A stretch of DNA of 32,892 nucleotides. Source: Thermofilaceae archaeon (GTDB lineage: Archaea > Thermoproteota > Thermoprotei > Thermofilales > Thermofilaceae). This document shows, one piece after another, positions 6,703 to 14,632 of this stretch. Position numbers and translations under genes: made by a program. The stretch lies in NCBI GenBank assembly GCA_026986905.1, contig JALSNQ010000016.1:1-32892 (forward strand). Reading direction: 5' to 3'. Position 1 is the first letter of the stretch; each line of letters starts with the position of its first letter. Under the pieces are notes generated by a model that was not told the DNA's origin, ran no database searches, and saw only the letters and a program-made list of their open reading frames with translations.

Positions 6703-7785
6703 CTAGTAGTTAAGCATCGTCAAGCCTTCTCTGGAGAGTCTAAAGTCCCTCACTTTACCACGCCAGCTCTTGTCGTATTCTTCTTCCCGGCGCCTCCACT
6801 CTCTGACCATCTCCAGGCTCCTCTCCCAGGCCTCCTCGTCGCGTACAAGCATTATAACCCTGCTCTTATCGTCCACCTCCTTTATCGCGTACCCAGAAGC
6901 CGCGGCGAACTTCTCGGCAAAAATCCTGAGCTCTTCGAGCCGGGGCATGGCCGATATGGGAAGCCTCTTCTGGCTTTCGCCGACCCAGGTGTAGCCCTTG
7001 AACTCGACGAACATGGGCCTATACTCGAGGGCAAGCTTCGCGTACCCCTCTGGGCTGCGCATGTTTAGGCCCTTCACAGCGGTGATCCTCATGATAGTCC
7101 TCGACCCGGCTTCCTCGAATCTCTCGAACATGCCCAGGCTGTCCATGACCATCTCCCAGGCCCCCGGTATGCGTGGGTCGGCGGCCTCCATAAAGGTCTC
7201 CTCGTCGGGGCCGTACACGCTTATATATAGATTCGTCGGCACGTGCCCCTTAGACAGCATTTCCCGAAGCCTCTGTGGCACAGATCCGTTGGTCACGAGG
7301 AAGGCGGTCATCCTCCTAGCCTTAACCTCCCCTATGAGCTCGGGCAGCATCGGGTAGAGGGTGGGCTCTCCGTCCAGGCTTATAGCGACGTGGCGGGGAA
7401 ACATCGCCTCTAGGAAGCGCTCCCTGTCCACCTGGGGGTTTCCCTTAAATCCTATCAACAGCTTCCTCTGAGCAACTATTATGCCGTCTACTATGCTGCG
7501 TGGGTCATCCCACTCCCATCCCTCGGGGAGCTTGAACCTGCCCGGTAGATGCATCCTCCAGCAGAACTTGCAGGCGAAATTGCAGAAGTTGAGTACAGGC
7601 GTCATCTGTATGCAGCGGTGGCTCCTCACGCCATACCATCTCTTGTAGCAGAGTCTCCCGCCCTTCAACGCGCTGCGCGTCCACCTACAGATGGCCACTG
7701 CGCTGTGCCTGCCCACTAGGCTGTAGCCCGCTCTAAGATACCTGGCCACGTTACGCTCGGAGAGAGACGCCATCTTCGACCTCAT
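6703..7785 (-). CDS. taw1: TYW1-type radical SAM enzyme of wyosine synthesis
   Basis: Archaeal TYW1 (Taw1) condenses N1-methylguanosine 37 of tRNA-Phe with pyruvate to form the tricyclic wyosine core. The radical SAM cluster motif CNFACKFC is at residues 68-75. Three upstream cysteines at 33, 46 and 58 match the second 4Fe-4S cluster of archaeal TYW1. Further family segments are AISLDGEPTLYP and FVEFKGYTWVG. The reading frame is open to 8055, but that would run into the neighbouring gene. ATG 7785 is chosen because a strong TATA box (TATATAAGA, 7804-7812) lies 23 bases upstream, giving a leaderless 360-residue protein. The frame continues open for 81 codons after the TAG stop. Confidence 0.93.
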   Translation of the reverse strand: MRSKMASLSERNVARYLRAGYSLVGRHSAVAICRWTRSALKGGRLCYKRWYGVRSHRCIQMTPVLNFCNFACKFCWRMHLPGRFKLPEGWEWDDPRSIVDGIIVAQRKLLIGFKGNPQVDRERFLEAMFPRHVAISLDGEPTLYPMLPELIGEVKARRMTAFLVTNGSVPQRLREMLSKGHVPTNLYISVYGPDEETFMEAADPRIPGAWEMVMDSLGMFERFEEAGSRTIMRITAVKGLNMRSPEGYAKLALEYRPMFVEFKGYTWVGESQKRLPISAMPRLEELRIFAEKFAAASGYAIKEVDDKSRVIMLVRDEEAWERSLEMVREWRRREEEYDKSWRGKVRDFRLSREGLTMLNY

Positions 7786-7803
7786 GGGGGGCGGGCGAGG
7801 CCC

Positions 7804-7812
7804 TCTTATATA
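7804..7812 (-). promoter_or_regulatory. TATA box of the TYW1 gene
   Basis: The minus strand reads GTATATAAGAGG. Its centre is 23 bases before ATG 7785, the usual archaeal spacing to the transcript start. That fixes the start codon and predicts a leaderless mRNA. Confidence 0.7.
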
Positions 7813-7897
7813 CATTGCCGTCCAGATTTTATGGGGTGCCGTGAAGAGCCGATGGCTGAGCGATGAGTGAGCGGAGGGTAAGCTGCCCGAGCACCCC

Positions 7898-8977
7898 TTA
7901 CATCCCGGTAGCTTCCAGGTAGTCCTCGTAGATGCTCCTCCACCCGCTCTCCGTGTATATCCTAGAGAACGGCCTGCTCGCATAGTAGCTGAGTATAAGT
8001 TCCTCCTCGAACCTCTTCGCGAATCTAAGCGAGAAGCGCTTGGAAAGCTTGCCAAGAGCCTCCTCCCTGTCAGGAGGTAGATAGGTTAGCACCACTAGGC
8101 TGTCGCGCTGGTTTATAGGCCGCGCCGTGAATACCGTGGGGTACATCGTCCTGTAGAACTCCTCTACGACGTCGACGTCTTCTCCATCGTAGATGAGGAG
8201 CCTCGGCTCAAACCGTTTTCCCACACCCTTCCACATAACAATGTTGTATTTCCAGATGGGGAGGACGTGGTTCACGTAGTGGTAGTGTAGAACCTGCCTG
8301 TAAAGGCCGTGGCGCTTAGCTATACTACTTATACTCACAAAGGCGTCGGCGAGCTTGGAGTCCAGTATAGTCACGTCGTACTCGTCCATGTCCACATAGT
8401 ACACGTCGCTGCCCGCGCCTCCCTGCCTATCCCGTACCTTCAGGGAAGCTAGGAACCTTTTAAGAGAATCTCTCCCGTCAAATCTCTCGAGCAGATACTC
8501 TATGAATATGCTCGCCACCTCGTTTACCGTGAATGTCTCCCCTAGCCCGTCGCGCTCCGCGAGGAAGTCTATGAACGCCGTGTTCCACCCCCTTACCTCC
8601 CCCAAGGTATAGAACTTGCCCCCGCCGCTGAACGCTTTCCTGGAAAACTCGGGCAGTGACCTCTTATCCGCCAACGCTACGTAGAGGAAACCGCTACCCC
8701 TAGACTTGAGATGGAGGAAAAAGTGGGGTATCTTCTTCACGAAAGAGAACATCTCCCCCTCGGAGAGGATGAATATCAGCGACAAGCCTATCTTAGGGAG
8801 ATCTGGGAAGAAGACTAGTATCCCAAGCTCGTTGAGCCGCCTAGCTACATCTCTAACATACTTTCTCGAAAAACCCGTCCGCCTGGCCGCTTCCGAGAGA
8901 GAGGGGGAACTTGTAAGAGCCGTGAGAACCTTCAGCTCGTCCCTCGAAAGCTCGACATCACCTGTCACAGGCTTCAT
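7898..8977 (-). CDS. transcriptional regulator with two helix-turn-helix plus beta-domain modules
   Basis: A 359-residue protein. The N-terminal helix-turn-helix (SRDELKVLTALTSSPSLSEA through RDVARRLNELGIL) is AsnC/Lrp-like in layout and is followed by alternating strands and helices (about 60-135). A second helix-turn-helix-like stretch (TILDSKLADAFVSISSIAKR) near 200-220 is followed by a second alternating region (about 245-325). I read this as an internal duplication of a helix-turn-helix plus sensor module; that is inference. The start ATG 8977 follows GGAGAGGGGGGCG, and a TATA box at 9008-9016 puts the transcript start near 8987, excluding TTG 8995. It is divergent from the MFS-DUF47 gene 115 bases away and might control it. 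Confidence 0.75.
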   Translation of the reverse strand: MKPVTGDVELSRDELKVLTALTSSPSLSEAARRTGFSRKYVRDVARRLNELGILVFFPDLPKIGLSLIFILSEGEMFSFVKKIPHFFLHLKSRGSGFLYVALADKRSLPEFSRKAFSGGGKFYTLGEVRGWNTAFIDFLAERDGLGETFTVNEVASIFIEYLLERFDGRDSLKRFLASLKVRDRQGGAGSDVYYVDMDEYDVTILDSKLADAFVSISSIAKRHGLYRQVLHYHYVNHVLPIWKYNIVMWKGVGKRFEPRLLIYDGEDVDVVEEFYRTMYPTVFTARPINQRDSLVVLTYLPPDREEALGKLSKRFSLRFAKRFEEELILSYYASRPFSRIYTESGWRSIYEDYLEATGM

Positions 8978-9007
8978 CGCCCCCCTCTCCGCCAACCAGC
9001 GGCGTGT

Positions 9008-9016
9008 AGATATACT
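9008..9016 (-). promoter_or_regulatory. TATA box of the duplicated-module regulator
   Basis: The minus strand reads AGTATATCT, about 25 bases before a start near 8987. A second AT-rich block (9033-9056) on the same intergenic stretch may serve the divergent transporter gene. Confidence 0.5.
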
Positions 9017-9091
9017 CTACCTTACTACTAAAACATCTAATAATAAAAAATATCCGTAGCCCCAGAATATCAGAGACCTAACTAGGCAACG

Positions 9092-10927
9092 GTGCAGGCC
9101 TTGAACAGGAGGCTCCTCGTCATACTTATATTATCCGCGGAGGCGCTGGTGGGCAGCGCCACTGGAGTCCAGAGAACCGTGCTCTCAAGCGTGCTCAGGG
9201 GCTACGGCGGCTTCCTACTGATACTGCCGATAATGAGCTTCGGCATATTCAAGGCAACCGCCGACGTCGTGGCCGGCCTACTCGCACACAAGCGGGGCAG
9301 GCGAGCAGTATTCGTGCTGGGAGCGGCAGTATACCTCCTAGGCGTGTCGACGATACTCTCCTTGCCCCCGCCTCTGAGCTTCGTACTAGGGAACACACTA
9401 GTGGGAATGGGGGAGGGCATAGTGTTCGCGAGCGCGGCGGTCGCGCTGACAGACGTGCTCGGCTCCCAGGCCTCGTCCCGGAGCTTCGGCTTCATGGAGG
9501 GATTCGCCTACATGGGCTACGGCGCCGGCGCGTTCCTGGGAGGCCTCTTCTGGCAACTCTACGGCCCCATGTCCGGCTTCACATACGCGGCCGCCGCCGC
9601 GGCGGCGGCCCTGGCGGCCACCCTGGCGCTCAGCGAGACCAAAGAGCTTGTGCTGGAGGAGAAACGCTACCGGTACGAGGCAGACGTCGAGGCCAGCGTT
9701 GCCCTCGGGAGTCTCCTGAGGAACCCTAGTATAGTCGCCGCCATGGCCGCCGCGCACGTCGCTAAGATCGGAGACACGCTGGTTTGGGCCCTCATACCGC
9801 TGCTTCTGCTAACGCGCTCGGTGGGCTCGGTGGAGATAGGACTGATACAGTCCTCGATGATAGTGGTCTGGGCCTTAATGATGCCCCTGTGGTCCGAGCT
9901 ATCGGACAGGATTGGTAGGCGGCTGCTGGCCACGTTGGGGTTGCTCCTCAATGCGGGGGCCGTCATACTGTTCCCCTCCATGTGGGGGTTTCACCAGTTC
10001 CTACTCCTGTCGCTTATAATGGGAGTCAGCTACGCGATGTATTACCCCGTCCTCCCGGCGCCTGTCGTCGACGTGGCCCCCCTAAAGGTTAAGGATATAG
10101 CTGTGGGCGTCTACCGCGGTGTCCGCGACTCGGGCTACGCCTCGGGGGCGCTTCTCACGGGCCTGCTGTTGTCCTCGGGGAGAGACGTGGCCGCACCCTT
10201 CATATATATAGGCGCGCTGCTCGCCTTGACGGCAGCATCCTTCTCCCTGACGTTTAGGGAGACTAGGCCCGCGTGGCCCTTCTTCGACCTTGTGGTGCAG
10301 CACGCAAAGGTGATGAGGGACGTGATGGAGGCTCAGGGCGACCTCATCAGGGCGGTCTTCTCGGGGAGGATAGAGGAGGCCGAGGAGCACATGGCTAGGA
10401 TAAAGGATCTCGAGAGAGCTGGCGACCAGCTTAAAAGGGAGATAATGGGGAGGATCTGGTCAAGCTTCCTGCCCATGGGCGACAGGATGGACTTTGAGAG
10501 GCTTGTAGAGGAGCTTGACAGGATAGCTGGGGCCGTGCTTGAGAGCGACGAGAGGCTCCTAAGGATAGAGCCGAGCCCCATACTCAGAGACGTTGGGAAG
10601 CTCATGGAAGAGATGAACAGCGAGATCGTGAAACTCGCAGAGATATTCATCGAAAACCTCCACGCCCTCAAGACGTCTCCGCTCTACGCGGTGAATCTGA
10701 GCGTCGAGGTTGATCACGCCGAGGGGCGTGTCGATAGGATAAGGTCGAGGCTTCTCAACGAGATCAGGGCGCTTGTAAAGAGGGAGGACATAGACGTTCT
10801 TACGGCGATAGACCTTAGAGACGCGGTCGACTTGCTCGAGATGGCAGCGGACGACTTCGAGGACGCGAGCGACATTATAAGGATAATAGCGTACAAACAC
10901 GCCGCAACCCCCCTCTTCCCCGCATAG
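9092..10927 (+). CDS. MFS transporter fused to a C-terminal PhoU/DUF47-like domain
   Basis: A 611-residue fusion. Residues 1-395 form a major facilitator transporter: about twelve hydrophobic segments with the loop-2-like motif GLLAHKRGRRAVF near 61-73 and its second-half counterpart ELSDRIGRRLLA near 270-281. Residues about 398-605 are soluble and helical and resemble the DUF47/PhoU family, seen in the stretch EEAEEHMARIKDLERAGDQL followed by a segment in which DRMDFERL leads into a helix around ELDRIAGAVL. DUF47 proteins normally accompany PiT phosphate transporters, so phosphate or another anion is a reasonable but unproven substrate. The start is GTG 9092; TTG 9101 is an alternative. tldD follows after 53 bases on the same strand. 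Confidence 0.85.
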   Translation: MQALNRRLLVILILSAEALVGSATGVQRTVLSSVLRGYGGFLLILPIMSFGIFKATADVVAGLLAHKRGRRAVFVLGAAVYLLGVSTILSLPPPLSFVLGNTLVGMGEGIVFASAAVALTDVLGSQASSRSFGFMEGFAYMGYGAGAFLGGLFWQLYGPMSGFTYAAAAAAAALAATLALSETKELVLEEKRYRYEADVEASVALGSLLRNPSIVAAMAAAHVAKIGDTLVWALIPLLLLTRSVGSVEIGLIQSSMIVVWALMMPLWSELSDRIGRRLLATLGLLLNAGAVILFPSMWGFHQFLLLSLIMGVSYAMYYPVLPAPVVDVAPLKVKDIAVGVYRGVRDSGYASGALLTGLLLSSGRDVAAPFIYIGALLALTAASFSLTFRETRPAWPFFDLVVQHAKVMRDVMEAQGDLIRAVFSGRIEEAEEHMARIKDLERAGDQLKREIMGRIWSSFLPMGDRMDFERLVEELDRIAGAVLESDERLLRIEPSPILRDVGKLMEEMNSEIVKLAEIFIENLHALKTSPLYAVNLSVEVDHAEGRVDRIRSRLLNEIRALVKREDIDVLTAIDLRDAVDLLEMAADDFEDASDIIRIIAYKHAATPLFPA

Positions 10928-10980
10928 CCGCCAGCATCAAAGATAAGATTCTGTAGACGCAATGTGATAATGAACAAAAG

Positions 10981-12426
10981 ATGACGTGGGAGATGGAAGA
11001 CCTTGTCTTCCACGCGGTAAAGAAGGGAGAAGAACTAGGCGTAGAGTACGTTGAGGCGCGCTACCACAAGCGTGGCACAAAGACGATTATAACCAGGAAC
11101 GGCGGGGTTCTAGGCCTCCAATCCTCCTTCGACGAAGGAATAGCCGTTAGGGTGCTCGTGGACGGCGCCCTAGGCTTCTCTTCGACGGAGATCCTGACGA
11201 GGGAGGGCGTCGAGGACGCAGTAAGGAGGGCTGTAGACAATGCGAGGAGACACTCTAGCCTCATGAAGGAGCCCATAAGGTTCAGCGAGGAAAGGCTCGG
11301 GAGGGCCTCTTACACGGCTGCGCAGAGGAAGGGGTTCGACGAGGTCAGCGATGAAGACAAAGTCTCCTATCTGGCCGAGATTTGGAGCAAGGTCTCCGGG
11401 GCCGTGAGGGAGGCCAGGGTCGCCGCGTTGATGGCGATGCTTTCCGAAAGCTTCGAGGAAAAAGTACTCGTGACTAGTGACGGGGCCTATGTGCGGAGCC
11501 TTGTCCCACGCCTCTCCCTAGGCTACAACGTCGTCGTAACTATACCCTCTAAGGGCACTATCCAGCGCTGGTTCTCGCACAGCGCTAGCGGAGGCTACGA
11601 GCTGCTGGACGAGTGGGGTGTCCACGACTACCTCCCGAGGGACGTGGAGACTTACGAGAAGATACTGCTTGAGGCGAGGAAGCCGCCGACGGACAAGCCC
11701 GTGGACGTCGTTGTGGGCAGCGAGATCGTGGGTTTAGTTGTACATGAGAGCTGCGGCCACCCCAGCGAGGCGGACCGTATATTGGGCAGAGAGGCTGCGC
11801 AGGCCGGGAAGAGCTTTATAAAGCCCGACATGAGGGGGTACAGGATAGGCAGCGAGCACGCAACCGTCATAGACGACCCAACCATACCGGGTAGCAACGG
11901 CTTCTACCTCTACGACGAGGAGGGCGTGCCCGCTAGGCCCAGGTACCTTTACAAGGAAGGCGTCATAAACGAGTTCCTCCACAACAGATGGACCGCCGCC
12001 GTTTTCGGGACTAAGAGTAACGCCGCCGCAAGGGCCAACGGGTTTAGGGGCGAGCCCATCGTGAGGATGGCTAACACGTACTTTAAGCCGGGGGACATGA
12101 GTTTTGAGGAGCTAATAGAGGACGTGAAGCTTGGTGTATACATGAAGAGCTACATGGAGTGGAACATAGACGACGAGAGGTGGAGCCAGAGGTACGGCGG
12201 CCTCGAAGCCTACCTCATAGAGAACGGCGAGCTCAAGGGTCTCGTGAAAAACCCCGTGCTCGAAGTCACCACGAAAAAGTTCTACAGCTCGGTGGACGCG
12301 GTCGACGGGAACCTAAGGTTCTACGCGGGGACGTGTGGGAAGGGAGAGCCAATGCAGGGGGTCCCCGTGTGGTTCGGCGGGCCGGACGTAAGGCTCCGTA
12401 ATATTATGCTTAGGGTGATTGCGTGA
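10981..12426 (+). CDS. tldD: TldD family metalloprotease subunit
   Basis: TldD is the catalytic half of the TldD/TldE heterodimer, a metalloprotease that degrades unstructured peptides and matures some ribosomal peptides. The 481-residue protein has the family zinc motif HESCGH at 255-260 (HExxxH) and a C-terminal GTCGKGEPMQ segment whose Cys supplies the third ligand in this family. The N-terminal half has the usual ARYHKRGTKTIITRNGG start. The gene begins with ATG 10981 and its stop overlaps the GTG start of tldE, so the two subunits are translationally coupled. Confidence 0.95.
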   Translation: MTWEMEDLVFHAVKKGEELGVEYVEARYHKRGTKTIITRNGGVLGLQSSFDEGIAVRVLVDGALGFSSTEILTREGVEDAVRRAVDNARRHSSLMKEPIRFSEERLGRASYTAAQRKGFDEVSDEDKVSYLAEIWSKVSGAVREARVAALMAMLSESFEEKVLVTSDGAYVRSLVPRLSLGYNVVVTIPSKGTIQRWFSHSASGGYELLDEWGVHDYLPRDVETYEKILLEARKPPTDKPVDVVVGSEIVGLVVHESCGHPSEADRILGREAAQAGKSFIKPDMRGYRIGSEHATVIDDPTIPGSNGFYLYDEEGVPARPRYLYKEGVINEFLHNRWTAAVFGTKSNAAARANGFRGEPIVRMANTYFKPGDMSFEELIEDVKLGVYMKSYMEWNIDDERWSQRYGGLEAYLIENGELKGLVKNPVLEVTTKKFYSSVDAVDGNLRFYAGTCGKGEPMQGVPVWFGGPDVRLRNIMLRVIA

Positions 12427-13766
12427 TGATTAGGGATGAACTGCTCGGTGTTGGGGAGCGTATAGTTAAGAGGGGGCTTGAGAAGGGCTTCGACGAGGTA
12501 GCGGTAAGGGCAGACTACTACGACGCCGTAATGGTAAAGTTCGCAAATAGCGAGCCCAGCGTGGTGCAGTCGTGGAGGGAGAGGGAGGTCGGCGTCTACG
12601 TCTCAAAGAACGGCCGTATACTGGGCACAAGCGGCTCCGTGGAGTCGCTGGGAGACGTTGAAGCGATACTGGATAAGCTCTCGGGGGTGGCGGACAAGAT
12701 ACCCGAGTCTATGCTTTACGCCCCCTTACCCGAGCCCTCGGAGATAAGCTTCATGGATAACCTGGTCGACGATAGAGTTCTGGGAGTGGTTAAGGATCCT
12801 TCCGACGTGTCGGAGCTTATAGTTGAGGCCGTGCAGAGGCGGCCTATAGACTACTTCGCTGGTATGTTCGAGGCGGCCTACACGGCACGGGCCTTGGTGA
12901 CGAGCAAGGGTGCAAGGCTCTTCGAGGATGGGACATATATTAAAAGCTATATACGGGCCTTCGCAGGCGAGGGCTCGGGGCAGTGGTCCCTGGGCTCACG
13001 CCGCCTCGATAAAAAGAAGATAGAGGACATGGCTGAAACCGCTGCAAGGTATGCCGTCGAGGCGCGTAGCCCCGTAGAAGTGGAGCCTGGTGTCTACGAC
13101 ATAGTGCTCTCGCCCATGGTGGCTGGCAACCTCTTCAACTATGTGACGAGAATGGCGTCCGCGCTAAGCGTCCTCATGGGCATGTCCATCTTCGCCTCCA
13201 AGAAGCCCGGCGATAAGGTCGCCTCGGAGAAACTCACCATAATAGATGATCCCCGTAACCCGGAGCTGCCTAACTCTTGGTCGTTCGACGACGAGGGCGT
13301 TGAAACCTACTCTAAGCCCATTATAGAGAGGGGGGTCTTCAAAACTCTACTCCACAACTCCAAGACGGCCGCAAAGATGGGCGGCAAGACCACCGGCAAC
13401 GCGGGCCTTTTAAGCCCACACCCCTGGAATATGAGTATCCCGGCCGGCGACCGCGACTTAGAAGAACTGATAGGCGACGTGAAGAACGGGTTCCTGGTGA
13501 CAAATAACTGGTATACAAGGTTGCAGAACTACGTGGAGGGCACCTTCTCCACCATAACCAGGGACGCAATCCTAATAATAAGAAACGGCGAGATAACGGG
13601 CTCAGCAAAGAAGTTCCGCATAGCCGACACCTTCCCAAGGATACTCGGGAACATAGAGGCGCTCGGCAAAAACCTCTACGACATTTACTGGTGGGAGGTA
13701 GAACTCCCCTCACGCCTACCCTACGTCCTGGTACGCGACGTCCACACGTCAAAGCATACGGGTTAA
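12423..13766 (+). CDS. tldE: TldE (PmbA) family protease subunit
   Basis: The partner subunit of TldD, 447 residues, in the same family but lacking the HExxxH zinc motif, as expected for TldE/PmbA. Recognisable segments are the N-terminal ADYYDAVMVKFANSEPSVVQ and the region LTIIDDPRNPELPNSWSFDD, which in TldE leads up to the dimer-facing domain, and a Gly-rich GGKTTGNAGLL. The start is GTG 12423, overlapping the TldD stop by four bases; ATG 12426 follows directly. It ends 24 bases from the convergent radical SAM gene, with a T-run at 13786-13791. Confidence 0.93.
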   Translation: MMIRDELLGVGERIVKRGLEKGFDEVAVRADYYDAVMVKFANSEPSVVQSWREREVGVYVSKNGRILGTSGSVESLGDVEAILDKLSGVADKIPESMLYAPLPEPSEISFMDNLVDDRVLGVVKDPSDVSELIVEAVQRRPIDYFAGMFEAAYTARALVTSKGARLFEDGTYIKSYIRAFAGEGSGQWSLGSRRLDKKKIEDMAETAARYAVEARSPVEVEPGVYDIVLSPMVAGNLFNYVTRMASALSVLMGMSIFASKKPGDKVASEKLTIIDDPRNPELPNSWSFDDEGVETYSKPIIERGVFKTLLHNSKTAAKMGGKTTGNAGLLSPHPWNMSIPAGDRDLEELIGDVKNGFLVTNNWYTRLQNYVEGTFSTITRDAILIIRNGEITGSAKKFRIADTFPRILGNIEALGKNLYDIYWWEVELPSRLPYVLVRDVHTSKHTG

Positions 13767-13790
13767 AATCTCCGGCTACCTCGTCGTTTT

Positions 13791-14564
13791 TTACTTTATC
13801 CTCTTAGCGCCGTCGGCCAGGGTTCTAGCCCATACCTCGAAGCCGGGCAGCTCTACGCGGCGCGCGGCCTCGTACACCTCCTCGGGGGGCGTGGCGGGGC
13901 GCTGCCTGAAGGCCTCGGGGACGCCCTCGTAGGGTATGAACTGCTGGACCACGTAGACGGCGCGGCCGCGGGGCTCGAGTCCTAGGGCGGCGATGCTCCC
14001 GGCCACCCTGGCGACCCCGGCGGCGTCGAGTATCCCGGGCGCCATGGTGGAGCGCAGCTCGAGGAAGCGGGCGTGGCGGGCGGCGAGCCTCACGCCCTCC
14101 CTGACGAGGGGGAGCAGGCGGGCCGCCAGGCGCAGCGGCAGCCCCGTGGCCCTGGCGTAGCCGGCGGGGTCGTCTAGGGGCGCCTTCACGTCTATCGCTA
14201 TGTGGTCTACCTCTACCTCGGAGAGGAGGCGCTGGAGTATACGGGGCGTACTCGCGTTGGTGTCGAGGCTCAGCGGCAGCCCTGTGCGCCGGGCGACGCG
14301 TCGGAGGAGCTCTGTGAGCGCGGCCGCCTGGAGGGTGGGCTCGCCGCCGGTTACGTGGAAGTAGTCGACGAAGGGGGCGGCGTCGGCGGCGGCCTCGACC
14401 ACCTCGTCGACGGGGACGCGCTTGGCGTCGAGGCCGCGGGCCAGCCTGGAGTTGCTGCACCAGGGGCACCTGAAGTTGCAGTAGGCGAGCCACACGGTGA
14501 AGCTGACGTGCTCCAGGACGTCTACGAGGCTGGTCTCACTCCAGCCGCCAATGAGGAGCTCCAT
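13791..14564 (-). CDS. radical SAM activating enzyme (NrdG/PflA type)
   Basis: A 257-residue radical SAM protein with the cluster motif CNFRCPWC at 29-36, the SAM-binding VTGGEPTLQ segment, and the substrate-side strand DHIAIDVKAPL. The start GGWSETSLVDVLEHVSFTVW is typical of the group annotated as anaerobic ribonucleotide reductase activating proteins, which make a glycyl radical on a partner enzyme. No such partner is in the window, so the target is unknown. Base composition is striking: the gene is far richer in G and C than its neighbours, with Ala, Arg and Leu dominating. This may point to transfer. ATG 14564 is the start, and a TATA-like stretch near 14596-14604 lies upstream. Confidence 0.88.
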   Translation of the reverse strand: MELLIGGWSETSLVDVLEHVSFTVWLAYCNFRCPWCSNSRLARGLDAKRVPVDEVVEAAADAAPFVDYFHVTGGEPTLQAAALTELLRRVARRTGLPLSLDTNASTPRILQRLLSEVEVDHIAIDVKAPLDDPAGYARATGLPLRLAARLLPLVREGVRLAARHARFLELRSTMAPGILDAAGVARVAGSIAALGLEPRGRAVYVVQQFIPYEGVPEAFRQRPATPPEEVYEAARRVELPGFEVWARTLADGAKRIK

Positions 14565-14632
14565 GTATACCCGGGTTAAACATAGCCGGCGGCGCGTATA
14601 AGCTGGGATGTAACGTTCTTTATAGCCCCTTT

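Noticed and set aside
7786-8055. N-terminal extension of the TYW1 protein by 90 residues
   Set aside because: It overlaps the preceding gene and the TATA box 7804-7812, and its Ser/Arg/Gly-rich sequence is unlike the family.
13825-14493. Long Arg/Pro-rich alternative frame inside the radical SAM gene
   Set aside because: High GC lengthens frames by removing stops; the composition is typical of a shadow frame and the radical SAM frame has clear motifs.
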